Counted from the stretch's first letter, positions 26,714-33,816 are shown. The stretch is 37,971 nucleotides of DNA from JALYGJ01 sp036558545 (GCA_036558545.1 DATBFJ010000016.1:1-37971), one strand, 5' to 3'. The notes: a model not told the origin generated them from the letters alone. A program made the numbers and translations.

Positions 26714-27921
26714 GAGTTGACCCTGGCCAGGAAGCGATCGAAGACGGCGAGAGCGTCGAGCGGACCCGGCGATCCTTCAGGGTGGTACTGGACGGTCTCG
26801 ATCGGCTTGGTCAGGTGGCGCAACCCCTCGACGGAGCCGTCATTGAGGTTGCGCTGGCTGACGATGAAGCCGCCCTTGGCCGGCAGCGTCTCGCCCACGA
26901 CCTCCACTTCGTGGTTCTGCGCTGTGACCTGGACAGAGCCCGACTCCAGGTCCTTGACCGGGTGGTTCGCACCGTGGTGGCCGAAGCGCAGGCGGCGAGT
27001 GTCGGCGCCTGCAGCGCGGCCGACGATCTGATGGCCGAGGCAGATCCCAAGAAGGGGCCGTCCATCGTCGATCGCCGCCTGGGCGAGGCGGACGGGGCCG
27101 TCGAGCCGGGCCGGATCACCCGGACCGGGCGATAAGACGAGCGCCCTGACGTCCGGCGCCAGGGCGAGCCGCGCGTCGACGGTGTGCGGAAACACGCGTA
27201 CCCGCGCGCCGCGCGCGACGAGCTGGCGGACGATGTTCTGCTTCAGGCCAAAGTCGATGACGCCGACCAGCGGCCCAGACGCCGGCCCAATCTCGTGAGG
27301 TGACTCGACCGAGACCTGCCCGACAAAGTCCTGCTCCTCCCAGCGCATCAGGCCTCGCGCCGCAGCCACGGCCGCAGCTGCGTCAGTATCGCCCGGCGCG
27401 GAGATGTAGACGCGTTGTGCGCCAGTTTCGCGGAGCCGGCGCGCCAGGCGGCGCGTGTCGAGTCCGCAGATCGCGGGCACGTCCCAGCGTCGCAGCAGCT
27501 CCACCAGCTGGCGCGCCGGCTCGAGCACGGCGGCCGTGGCATGCGCGACCACGAGAGCGCGCAGCCACGGCCGCCCACTCTGGTCGTCCCATGCGATTCG
27601 GCCGTAGTTGCCGATCAGCGGATAAGTCATCAGGACCACCTGGCCGGCATACGACGGATCGGTACAGATCTCCTGGTAGCCACTGTGGCTCGTGTTCACG
27701 ACGAGATCGCCGCCACTGGAACGTTGGGCGCCAAAGGCAATGCCGTCGAACACGGTCCCGTCCTCGAGGGCCAGCACGGCCGGTCCGTGTGCGCCTATGC
27801 GTGGGTCGACAACGCTGTCAAGTGGGATCGGCAGGCGTGGTCGCGGAGAGTCGCTGGCCGCCGGGGCGGGCGGGGAAAAAAGACCACCGCCCTCAGTCGA
27901 GCGATGGTCAGCAGATAGCAC
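26710..27921 (-). CDS. carA: Carbamoyl-phosphate synthase small chain (glutaminase)
   Basis: The class I glutamine amidotransferase subunit that feeds ammonia to CarB. It shows VLALEDGTVFDG, NTSHSGYQEICTDPSYAGQVV, the nucleophile loop GICLGHQ, RFGHHGANHPV, QNHEVEV and QYHPEGSPGP. Two starts are plausible. GTG 27921 gives 403 residues with a Pro-rich 48-residue extension. It has AGGAGG 11 bases upstream, but the extension runs through an intrinsic terminator and uses fewer G/C third bases than the rest. GTG 27777 gives 355 residues beginning directly at LALEDG, as in most CarA proteins, but has no good Shine-Dalgarno site. There is no ATG, GTG or TTG between them. I list the longer form because of its ribosome site; the shorter form fits a conventional attenuator. 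It is coupled to carB by GTGA. Confidence 0.9.
   Translation of the reverse strand: MLSADHRSTEGGGLFSPPAPAASDSPRPRLPIPLDSVVDPRIGAHGPAVLALEDGTVFDGIAFGAQRSSGGDLVVNTSHSGYQEICTDPSYAGQVVLMTYPLIGNYGRIAWDDQSGRPWLRALVVAHATAAVLEPARQLVELLRRWDVPAICGLDTRRLARRLRETGAQRVYISAPGDTDAAAAVAAARGLMRWEEQDFVGQVSVESPHEIGPASGPLVGVIDFGLKQNIVRQLVARGARVRVFPHTVDARLALAPDVRALVLSPGPGDPARLDGPVRLAQAAIDDGRPLLGICLGHQIVGRAAGADTRRLRFGHHGANHPVKDLESGSVQVTAQNHEVEVVGETLPAKGGFIVSQRNLNDGSVEGLRHLTKPIETVQYHPEGSPGPLDALAVFDRFLARVNS
27876..27909 (-). terminator. Intrinsic terminator in the carA leader (attenuator)
   Basis: On the minus strand GACCATCGC pairs with GCGGTGGTC (nine continuous pairs, one G-U), extended by CUC/GAG across a bulge. 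The stem is followed at once by six T (27881-27876). The stem and T-run lie just after GTG 27921, hence inside the long carA frame. Together with the PyrR-type loops upstream, it forms a classic attenuator layout. Confidence 0.8.
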
Positions 27922-27924
27922 TAT

Positions 27925-27991
27925 CGAAGAGTCCTCCTTCCCGGCTCTCTCAGGAGCCGCCTTCGCCGGCCTCTCGGGACCGGTGTGAAGG
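27925..27991 (-). promoter_or_regulatory. PyrR-type binding loops in the carAB leader
   Basis: Two tandem hairpins match the PyrR binding-loop consensus (hexaloop CNGNGA followed by a purine-rich bulge and AAGG). Loop 1 (27960-27991): CCUUC, bulge, CCGGUC, hexaloop CCGAGA, GGCCGG, then GAAGG closing the lower stem. Loop 2 (27925-27965): CGAAG, GGCUC, hexaloop CUGAGA, GAGCC, GGGAAGGAGG, CUUCG. The lower stems share bases 27961-27964, so the two hairpins cannot both be complete. Loop 2 contains the AGGAGG (27933-27938) that precedes GTG 27921. Binding of UMP-PyrR should therefore affect both termination and ribosome access. The pyrR gene is not in the window. Confidence 0.75.
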
Positions 27992-27998
27992 GACGCCC

Positions 27999-29255
27999 TC
28001 AGATTAGCAAAGTCATCAGCTCACCGACGATCGCGCAGGCCACGACCACGACGATCGGCGGCACGCGCCCGGTCATCAGCGCGAGTAACGCGACGGCGGC
28101 GACCGCCACATCGAGCACGCCAGTGATCGCGCTCGTCCAGATGGGCGTGTACAGCGCCGCGACCAGGATGCCGACCACCACCGCGTTCGTGCCCGCGAGC
28201 GCCTTGCCGAAACTTGGTGAGCGCCTCAGCCAGTGCCAGAACGGAAGCGTGCCGAAGATCAGCAGAAAGCTGGGCAGGTAGATCGCGATCAGGGCGATTG
28301 CCGCTCCCGGCACTCCGTTCGGCATGGGCGCCTGGATCGCCCCGAGATATGCCGAAAAGCTGAACAGTGGTCCCGGCACAGCCTGCGCCGCGCCATATCC
28401 GGCGAGGAACTGATCGTTGCTGACCCAGCCGGTGTCGACGACGCTCGTGTGCAGCAGTGGCAGCACAACGTGGCCTCCGCCGAAGACCAGGGCACCGTCG
28501 CGGTAAAAGGAGTCGACCATGGCCGCAACCTGGCCGTCCGCCGCGCGCGCCAGCGGCAGAACGATGAGCAGTGCGAAAAAGGTCGCCAGCGCGATCAGGC
28601 CAACGCGACGCGAGATTGGACTCTGCTCGTCACTGCTGGAGGTCGAGGGCGGAGGAGCAAGAATCAGCAGGCCAACGACCGCACCGACGCCGATGATCGC
28701 GACCTGGGCGAACGGGGTCGTCAGCAACAGCGCGGCGACTGTCGCCGCCACGGCCATCGCCCGGCGCGTCCAGTCAGGCGTCAGGCGCTTGGCCATCTGG
28801 TAGACGGCGAGTGCTACGACCGCGACCGCGGCGATCTTCAGGCCGTGAACCCATCCCGCCTGCGAAAGGTCAACGGCCGACGCGATCCCGGCGAAGATGA
28901 TCAGCGCTATCGCCGAGGGAAGCGTGAACCCGACCCAGGCCGCGAGGCCGCCAAGGCCGCCAGCGCGTCGCGTGCCGATGGCAATGCCGAGCTGGCTGCT
29001 AGCGGGACCGGGCAACGACTGGCACAGGCCAACGAGTTCGGCGTAGGTCTGCTCGTCGAGCCATTTCCGGCGCTCTACGTACTCGCGCCGGAAGTAGCCC
29101 AGGTGCGCGACGGGCCCACCAAACGAGCTCAGGCCAAGGCCCGTCGCGACTCTGAGAACCTCGAGTGCAGAGCCACGTTGCGCAGGACTGCTTGCCGTGG
29201 CGATCGAGGTGTCAGCCAGCGGCGTTAATGGCCGCAGCGACCTCGCGGGCTGCAT
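27999..29255 (-). CDS. chrA: ChrA-family chromate transporter (two-domain form)
   Basis: A 418-residue membrane protein with about 12 helices made of two homologous halves, the long-chain ChrA form. The first half has GLGLSSFGGPVAHLGYFRREYVERRKWLDE and CQSLPGPASSQLGIAIG. The second has VFGGGHVVLPLLHTSVVDTGWVSNDQFLAGYGAAQAVPGPLFSFSAYLG. The paired FGGP/FGGGHVV and PGP motifs are family hallmarks. ChrA exports chromate, in many bacteria in exchange for sulfate, and is also found without chromate resistance. ATG 29255 overlaps the end of the HIT gene by 44 bases, with no better start nearby; a later start before EVLRVATG would also keep the family core. It is probably co-transcribed with HIT, and its 3' end carries the likely carAB promoter. 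Confidence 0.93.
   Translation of the reverse strand: MQPARSLRPLTPLADTSIATASSPAQRGSALEVLRVATGLGLSSFGGPVAHLGYFRREYVERRKWLDEQTYAELVGLCQSLPGPASSQLGIAIGTRRAGGLGGLAAWVGFTLPSAIALIIFAGIASAVDLSQAGWVHGLKIAAVAVVALAVYQMAKRLTPDWTRRAMAVAATVAALLLTTPFAQVAIIGVGAVVGLLILAPPPSTSSSDEQSPISRRVGLIALATFFALLIVLPLARAADGQVAAMVDSFYRDGALVFGGGHVVLPLLHTSVVDTGWVSNDQFLAGYGAAQAVPGPLFSFSAYLGAIQAPMPNGVPGAAIALIAIYLPSFLLIFGTLPFWHWLRRSPSFGKALAGTNAVVVGILVAALYTPIWTSAITGVLDVAVAAVALLALMTGRVPPIVVVVACAIVGELMTLLI
28001..28006 (-). promoter_or_regulatory. Putative -10 box for the carAB leader transcript
   Basis: TAATCT on the minus strand overlaps the chrA stop codon and would start the transcript near 27994, just before the first PyrR-type loop. 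The -35 region is not recognisable. Read-through from HIT-chrA is also possible. Confidence 0.4.
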
Positions 29256-29715
29256 CAGCCAGCTCCTCGTCGGTCACGTTCGGCAGGACGTCCTCCCACA
29301 ACGGCAGCATGTGACCCTGCGCCTCGATCATGCCCAACGGCCGTGGAAGGAACCAGACGTGAAAGTGCGATCCGCCATCTCCCCAACGATAGAGGTGCAC
29401 CCGTCCAACTCCGCCTCGACTGAGGATGGCACGCTCGACTTTGCCCGCGACCCGCCCGAAGTCAGCAGCGTACTCATGCGGCATGTCCCCGAACGAATCG
29501 AAATGGTCTTTGCTCGCAAGCCAGACGGTACCCGGCAGGCTCCCGCCAACTGGCGGATGGAGTGTCCAGAGATCGTCGGACCAGACCGCGTCGGTCGTAT
29601 CGCCGGCGCATATTGCGCACGGTTCGCCGCCCGGCTCACCTCGGCGCGGTGGCTCAGGCACGACTCGCGGACCTGGCTCCTTCGTTGTCAGTGGCTCCTC
29701 GTATGGCAGCTGCAT
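29212..29715 (-). CDS. HIT-like domain protein
   Basis: A 167-residue protein. The C-terminal core RVHLYRWGDGGSHFHVWFLPRP contains the histidine-triad strand, but the motif reads His117-Phe-His119-Val-Trp121, so the third His is replaced by Trp. CAIC (33-36) gives two Cys that, in related HIT/GalT-like proteins, help bind zinc. The catalytic His of HIT hydrolases is the middle one, which is kept (His119), so nucleotidyl transfer is possible but not assured. ATG 29715 is chosen because GAGGAGTGGAG lies directly upstream; the open frame further upstream runs through palindromes of the tetR control region. It is followed by chrA with a 44-base overlap. The substrate is unknown. Confidence 0.82.
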   Translation of the reverse strand: MQLPYEEPLTTKEPGPRVVPEPPRRGEPGGEPCAICAGDTTDAVWSDDLWTLHPPVGGSLPGTVWLASKDHFDSFGDMPHEYAADFGRVAGKVERAILSRGGVGRVHLYRWGDGGSHFHVWFLPRPLGMIEAQGHMLPLWEDVLPNVTDEELADAAREVAAAINAAG

Positions 29716-29756
29716 CACTCCACTCCTCGTCCGTTGCTGCGTATCACGTCCGCATC

Positions 29757-29776
29757 CTACATGTAGCACTAGTGCT
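29757..29776. repeat. Overlapping palindromes in the HIT/tetR divergent region
   Basis: CTACATGTAG (29757-29766) and AGCACTAGTGCT (29765-29776) are perfect palindromes that overlap by two bases. They lie between the divergent HIT (start 29715) and tetR (start 29823) genes. Size and position suit a TetR dimer site controlling both genes. Confidence 0.6.
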
Positions 29777-29784
29777 GCGTCAAT

Positions 29785-29792
29785 AGTGCACT
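29785..29792. repeat. AGTGCACT palindrome at the -35 region of tetR
   Basis: A perfect 8-base palindrome whose half-site AGTGC also forms the arms of the neighbouring 12-base palindrome, in opposite order. It lies about 18 bases upstream of the tetR -10 box, so a bound regulator would block RNA polymerase. Confidence 0.5.
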
Positions 29793-29809
29793 GATGCTTC
29801 TTGACGTGT

Positions 29810-29815
29810 TAAGAT
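29810..29815 (+). promoter_or_regulatory. -10 box for leaderless tetR transcript
   Basis: TAAGAT ends 7 bases before ATG 29823, with no Shine-Dalgarno sequence. An in-frame GTG at 29817 would leave only one base after the hexamer, which favours the ATG. Confidence 0.5.
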
Positions 29816-29822
29816 CGTGAAG

Positions 29823-30443
29823 ATGGCCAGAAAAGAGTTACCAGCGCCGGCGGCTCAACTCACGGGACTCGATGCGCGCGTCGTCGACGCCGCGGTGGCC
29901 GTGCTCATGGAATCTGGTTGGGATGGCCTGACGCAGGAGCGGGTGGCCGAGAAAGCCGGTATCTCGCGCGTAACGACCTGGCGCCAGGGAATAACCCGAG
30001 AGCGATTGATCGGTGCTTTGCTCGACCGGTTGGGTGATGACTTTCGCGCCGCGCTTTGGCCGGTTCTGACGGCGCCGGGCAACGGCGCGCAGCGCCTGGT
30101 GCTTGGCCTGGAGCGCCTGTGTGACGTGATCGACGGCAATGCACCGTTGCTCAACGCGACGAACAAGGCCTTCCACTGGGGCTTTCGCGAGGAACACGGT
30201 GCGAGCCTGATCGCGTTCGTCGAGCCTTACTCTCGTTTTCTGGCGGAGGGCGCGGCTGACGGCAGCCTCCGACCAATCGATGGCGATCTCGACGAAACTG
30301 CCGAGGTCGTCTTCAACACCCTGTGCTGGACCTACCTCCACCTGCGCAGTGAGCACGAGGTTCCACCTGGGCGAGCGCGCACAGTGGTCATCAACTTGAT
30401 CATGTACGGGCTGGCCCAGGAGTTGCCGCCCAGCCAGTCCTGA
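29823..30443 (+). CDS. TetR/AcrR family transcriptional regulator
   Basis: A 206-residue regulator. The N-terminal DNA-binding domain (about 16-62) shows RVVDAAVAVLMESGWDGLTQERVAEKAGISRVTTWRQGITRERLIGALL (split here as the helix-turn-helix LTQERVAEKAGISRVTTW). The rest is an all-helical ligand and dimerisation domain with no recognisable specificity. The usual Tyr in the recognition helix (TVYRHF) is replaced by TTWRQG. The gene is divergent from HIT-chrA, and palindromes sharing the half-site AGTGC lie between them, so auto-regulation and control of HIT-chrA are likely. The inducer is unknown. Confidence 0.9.
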   Translation: MARKELPAPAAQLTGLDARVVDAAVAVLMESGWDGLTQERVAEKAGISRVTTWRQGITRERLIGALLDRLGDDFRAALWPVLTAPGNGAQRLVLGLERLCDVIDGNAPLLNATNKAFHWGFREEHGASLIAFVEPYSRFLAEGAADGSLRPIDGDLDETAEVVFNTLCWTYLHLRSEHEVPPGRARTVVINLIMYGLAQELPPSQS

Positions 30444-30453
30444 ACGGCGACGG

Positions 30454-31182
30454 CTAGTTGCTGATCGACTCCTCGGGCAGCGATTCCGGCCAACTCGAGT
30501 TGGCATACTCGCCGCCGTCGCCGCCAGCCGCGCGCCAGGTCTGGGTCTCCGAGTTCGGGTCGGTATGCGGCGACATCATCTGGCCTTTGATCTGGCTGCG
30601 CGTCTCCTCGATCGCGCCTTGGGCACGGTTGCCCATGTCGATCGCAGTCCCACGTGCCGTGACAGCCGCTTTGCGCGACCACGACATGACCTTGTCGCGC
30701 AGCAGATTGCGCCGGGCCTTGCCGTGCTCCGGATCGAGGTAGTACATCAACGCGATACCCGCGCCAAAGCCCGCCAGGAGGGTTATGCCAGGCATGAAGT
30801 CCGGGCCTGACTTCTTTGGCTCAGTGGTCAACCGCAGATTTCTCAGGTCCTTTGCCTTTTCCTGGGCGCTATCACCCAGGTCCTGGGCTGTCTTGCGACC
30901 GCCCAGGGCGATCGCGGTTCCCAGGCCAGCCGCGGCTTTGATCAGGTCGTTCGCCCAGCCACTGGCCCGCGTCACCTGCTCATTTGCGGTCTGCTTGACC
31001 TGCCCTGACGCGCCGTCGACGGCTTCGACCGCGTCGGCACGCGCGTGCTGGGTGTACTCGTCCGCCATGTCGGCGAGGCGCTCGGCTTCCTTGCTGAGCG
31101 ACTTTCGGACTTCGTCGATCTTCTCGGCGACACCATTGACGCGGGAGTCGCCCGATGCCTTCCAAGGCAATGTCACAGTCAT
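30454..31182 (-). CDS. YtxH-like membrane-anchored protein
   Basis: A 242-residue protein. Residues 1-120 are polar, Ala/Lys/Glu-rich and probably helical or coiled coil (DEVRKSLSKEAERLADMADEY). A single hydrophobic segment, MPGITLLAGFGAGIALMYYL (about 137-156), is followed by DPEHGKARRNLLRDKVMSW, the pattern of YtxH-like and related general-stress membrane proteins. The tail is polar and lacks motifs. The reaction or partner is unknown; proteins of this shape are often stress-induced. ATG 31182 is chosen because GGAGGG lies about 6 bases upstream; the frame is open to 31287. The stop is 10 bases from the convergent tetR stop. Confidence 0.75.
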   Translation of the reverse strand: MTVTLPWKASGDSRVNGVAEKIDEVRKSLSKEAERLADMADEYTQHARADAVEAVDGASGQVKQTANEQVTRASGWANDLIKAAAGLGTAIALGGRKTAQDLGDSAQEKAKDLRNLRLTTEPKKSGPDFMPGITLLAGFGAGIALMYYLDPEHGKARRNLLRDKVMSWSRKAAVTARGTAIDMGNRAQGAIEETRSQIKGQMMSPHTDPNSETQTWRAAGGDGGEYANSSWPESLPEESISN

Positions 31183-31281
31183 CACGGCCCTCCAATTTGG
31201 CTCCGCGCCATGTTGCTCCCTCGGTAGTGCCATGGTCGAGAGCCGTTCGGCATGATCTGGTTTCAGCGGGGTTGCATTGGC

Positions 31282-31287
31282 TAGCAT
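31282..31287 (+). promoter_or_regulatory. -10 box for leaderless urease-like operon
   Basis: TAGCAT ends 6 bases before GTG 31294. No Shine-Dalgarno sequence lies in the 20 bases upstream and no clear -35 box is seen. Confidence 0.5.
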
Positions 31288-31293
31288 CTCATC

Positions 31294-31851
31294 GTGCGGT
31301 TGACCGAACGTGAGCAGGACCGATTATTGATATTCAGCGCGGCCGAGCTGGCACGTCGCCACCGATCCACGGGCTTGAAGCTCAGCGCGCCGGAGGCGAT
31401 TGCGCTGATGTGTGACGCGATGTTCGAGGCGGCGCGTGCCGATTCGTCATACGCCGACGTCGAGGCCGCTGGCTACGCGGCCGTCGCACCGGATGAGGTG
31501 ATGTCCGGCGTCCCTGCCCTCATCGACGAGGTCCGCCTCGAGGTGCTCCTGAGCGACGGCACCAGACTCATGGTTCTGCGCCATCCCCTCGGCGCTCCCG
31601 CCGGCACCGATTTCGAGCAGCTCGCCGGGCTCCCCGACCATCCGGACGGCGAACGCAAGGTGCTGAGCGTGACCAACACGAGCAGGCACGCCATCCGGGT
31701 TTCGTCGCGCTTTCCCTTCGAGCGGGTCAATTCGCGCATGTCCTTCGATCGTGCAGCCGCGACGGGCTTTCACCTGGACATTCATGTTGGTTCGACAGTC
31801 CGCTGGGCTCCCGGAGAGACGCGCGAGGTCACCTTGATTCGGCATGGGTAA
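31294..31851 (+). CDS. Fused urease gamma/beta subunit homologue
   Basis: A 185-residue fusion. Residues 1-100 match the urease gamma subunit (UreA): LTEREQDRLLIFSAAELARR, KLSAPEAIALMCDAMFEAARAD, DEVMSGVPALIDEVRLEVLLSDGT. Residues about 118-185 match the beta subunit (UreB): VTNTSRHAIRVSSRFPFERVNSRMSFDR and GFHLDIHVGSTVRWAPGETREVTLI. Two features are unusual. The UreB motif SHYHF (after QVG) is SRFPF here, and the protein stops right after TREVTLI, so the last 15-20 residues of UreB are missing. The stop overlaps the alpha-subunit start by 8 bases (ATGGGTAA), so both are translated together. Gamma/beta subunits are structural parts of the urease trimer. Family assignment is firm; urea hydrolysis is not. 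Confidence 0.88.
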   Translation: MRLTEREQDRLLIFSAAELARRHRSTGLKLSAPEAIALMCDAMFEAARADSSYADVEAAGYAAVAPDEVMSGVPALIDEVRLEVLLSDGTRLMVLRHPLGAPAGTDFEQLAGLPDHPDGERKVLSVTNTSRHAIRVSSRFPFERVNSRMSFDRAAATGFHLDIHVGSTVRWAPGETREVTLIRHG

Positions 31852-33454
31852 GCGTCCGGTCGGCGGCCCGCTGGCCGGCGAAAGCTTTCGGGTTGCGGAC
31901 ACGGACCTGTGGCTGACAGTCGATGAGAACCGGCAGGCCGTGGGCGACGAACCGCTGCTTTCTTACGGCGGCACTATCCGCACGTTCAGCCAGGGTAAGC
32001 CTGGGCCCAGCGAGCTCGACATGGTCCTGGTTGGGCCGGTCGTCGTCGATCCTGTGGTCGGCGTCATCAAGGCCGACATCGGCATCAAGGACGGCCGCGT
32101 CGTTTCGATCGGCGGTGTGGGCCGTGACATGGAAATCGGGCCACACACGGAGCCGATCACCTGCTACGGCCTCGTCGCGACACCCGGCGTTGTCGACAGT
32201 CACGTCCATTTCGTCACGCCGGACATCGTTCCCGTGGCTCTGTCCGCCGGTGTCACAACCCTGATAACGGCCGGCTTTGACGAGCCTCCGTACGCGATGG
32301 AGCGCTTCATCCGCTCGTTCGAGGAGTGGCCGATCAACATCGGGCTGCAGGCGAACGCGCGCGACACGGACCCAGGATCGCTCGACGTTCTGCTTGGAGG
32401 CGGTGCCGTGGGTTTCAAGATGCACGAGGACTACGGCGCCGACGCTGAATTGATCGATACCACGCTCGCATATGCCGACGCGCACGACGTAAGCGTCGCG
32501 CTCCATACCGACGGCCTCAACGAGGCGGTCGAGGTGGATGACACGGTCGCAGCGATCAACGGCCGCACAATCCACGCCTATCACGTCGAGGGCACCGGCG
32601 GCGGCCACGTCCCGGACGTGATCAGCCTTGTACGCGAGGCGAACATCATCTGCTCGTCAACGACGCCGACCATTCCCTACGGGGTGAACGCCGTGGCGGA
32701 GCACCTGCCGATGACCTCCATCAGCCACGGCCTTTCGCTCGATGACCCGGACCAGGCCCACATGACCAGGGAGCGGATCAGAGCCACAACGATGGCTGCA
32801 GAGGGACCGCTGCACGAACTTGGCGCTATCCAGATCACAAACAGCGACTCGCAGGGAATGGGCCGCATCGGCGAGGTGTTGCGCCGGACGCTCCAGTTGG
32901 CACAGGTCATGAAGCCGGACCCTGGCGCTGAACACGACAACCAGCGCTTTCTGCGCTATCTGGCCAAGTGCACGATCGAGCCAGCCATAACGCACGGGCT
33001 ATCCGAACATGTCGGGTCGCTTCAGCCGGGCATGCTGGCTGACATCGTGCTCTGGAAACCGGCCTGGTTTGGCGTTAAGCCTGAGGTTGTTTTCAAGTCG
33101 GGATTTCCTTCGTGGGGCTCATACGGCGACGGCAACGCGACGCTCGAATGGTCGGAGCCACGAAGGTTCAGGGCCGGCTGGGGCGGGAAGGGTTTGGCTC
33201 CAGCGTCAGTGTCGGTGACTTTCATCTCTGGAGTCCTGGACGCTCAGAAATTCGCCCGTACGCTGGGAAGTCGGCGTGCTTTCATCGGCGTAAAGCGCAC
33301 ACGCGGACTGACTCGTGCCGATCTCCATATGAATAAGTCCACGGCTCCCGTGGACGTCGACCCCGTCGATGGGACCGTCACGCTGGACGGCAGCGTCCTC
33401 GCAGTCGCACCGGCCAGCGAGCTGCGCCTCAACCGATCGCACTTCCTCGCTTAG
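31844..33454 (+). CDS. Urease alpha subunit-like amidohydrolase, remodelled active site
   Basis: A 536-residue UreC homologue (UreC about 567). All dinuclear metal ligands are kept: His120 and His122 (GVVDSHVHFV), the carbamylated Lys192 (GFKMHEDYG), His221 (LHTDGLNE), His247 (YHVEGTGGGH) and Asp335 (TNSDSQGMGR). His194, His295 and Arg311, the counterparts of the substrate/catalytic His219, His320 and Arg336 of Klebsiella urease, are also present. Two changes stand out. The flap Cys319 is Ser294 (TSISHGL for MVCHHL). The segment after GVTTL, normally GGGTGPAAGTHAT and a following loop, is shortened to ITAGFDEPPYAMER. Ordinary urease is therefore doubtful; another small amide or a different metal is possible. 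No ureD, E, F, G or H gene lies within the window. A convergent cupin gene overlaps the end by 26 bases. Confidence 0.88.
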   Translation: MGKRPVGGPLAGESFRVADTDLWLTVDENRQAVGDEPLLSYGGTIRTFSQGKPGPSELDMVLVGPVVVDPVVGVIKADIGIKDGRVVSIGGVGRDMEIGPHTEPITCYGLVATPGVVDSHVHFVTPDIVPVALSAGVTTLITAGFDEPPYAMERFIRSFEEWPINIGLQANARDTDPGSLDVLLGGGAVGFKMHEDYGADAELIDTTLAYADAHDVSVALHTDGLNEAVEVDDTVAAINGRTIHAYHVEGTGGGHVPDVISLVREANIICSSTTPTIPYGVNAVAEHLPMTSISHGLSLDDPDQAHMTRERIRATTMAAEGPLHELGAIQITNSDSQGMGRIGEVLRRTLQLAQVMKPDPGAEHDNQRFLRYLAKCTIEPAITHGLSEHVGSLQPGMLADIVLWKPAWFGVKPEVVFKSGFPSWGSYGDGNATLEWSEPRRFRAGWGGKGLAPASVSVTFISGVLDAQKFARTLGSRRAFIGVKRTRGLTRADLHMNKSTAPVDVDPVDGTVTLDGSVLAVAPASELRLNRSHFLA

Positions 33455-33803
33455 CGCCGTCGCGCGCGGAGGGAAGGAATTCGATCGTCTCGAACGCCTC
33501 ATCGCCGACGACTTCGCCCAGGTGACGCGGACTGATGTGGTACACGTCACCGGGCTGAACCTGCGTCACCGTTCCATCGTCGTGCCGAACGCGTAGCGAG
33601 CCTTTGAGCGCGTAGCCGTAGTGCTCTACCTCGCAGATGTCCGAGCCGACCACGGGCGCCAGGACCTCGATCCAGCGCCAGCCGGGCTCGTAGACGTAAC
33701 GGCCGATCGTCATCCCTTCGAGATCGACGATCTCGGCATGCGTCTTCTCGTAGTCCATCTCGCGATCGGGCGCCGATAGTGCCTTCTTCTCAAGTGATGC
33801 CAT
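33429..33803 (-). CDS. Small single-domain cupin protein
   Basis: A 124-residue cupin. Motif 1 is GSDICEVEHYGYALKGSLRVRHDDG and motif 2 PGDVYHISPRHLGEVVGDEAFETIEF (given here in parts: EHYGYALKGSL and PGDVYHISPRH). His in motif 1 and His in motif 2 could bind one metal; the usual HxH pair is incomplete. Small cupins like this often sense or bind small ligands or act as simple isomerases or dioxygenases, and no role can be set. ATG 33803 has TAGGCT 7 bases upstream and no Shine-Dalgarno sequence; the frame is open to 33851. It converges on the urease-like alpha gene, with 26 bases overlap, and diverges from Ku. Confidence 0.8.
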   Translation of the reverse strand: MASLEKKALSAPDREMDYEKTHAEIVDLEGMTIGRYVYEPGWRWIEVLAPVVGSDICEVEHYGYALKGSLRVRHDDGTVTQVQPGDVYHISPRHLGEVVGDEAFETIEFLPSARDGAKRGSAIG

Positions 33804-33810
33804 GCCCAAA

Positions 33811-33816
33811 AGCCTA
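33811..33816 (-). promoter_or_regulatory. -10 box for leaderless cupin transcript
   Basis: TAGGCT on the minus strand lies exactly 7 bases before ATG 33803. The bases between are TTTGGGC, which do not look like a ribosome-binding site. Confidence 0.5.

Noticed and set aside
28233..29228. Open frame of 331 codons antisense to chrA
   Set aside because: Very rich in Arg, Gln, Asp and Gly as expected from the reverse of membrane-protein codons; ChrA motifs support the minus strand.
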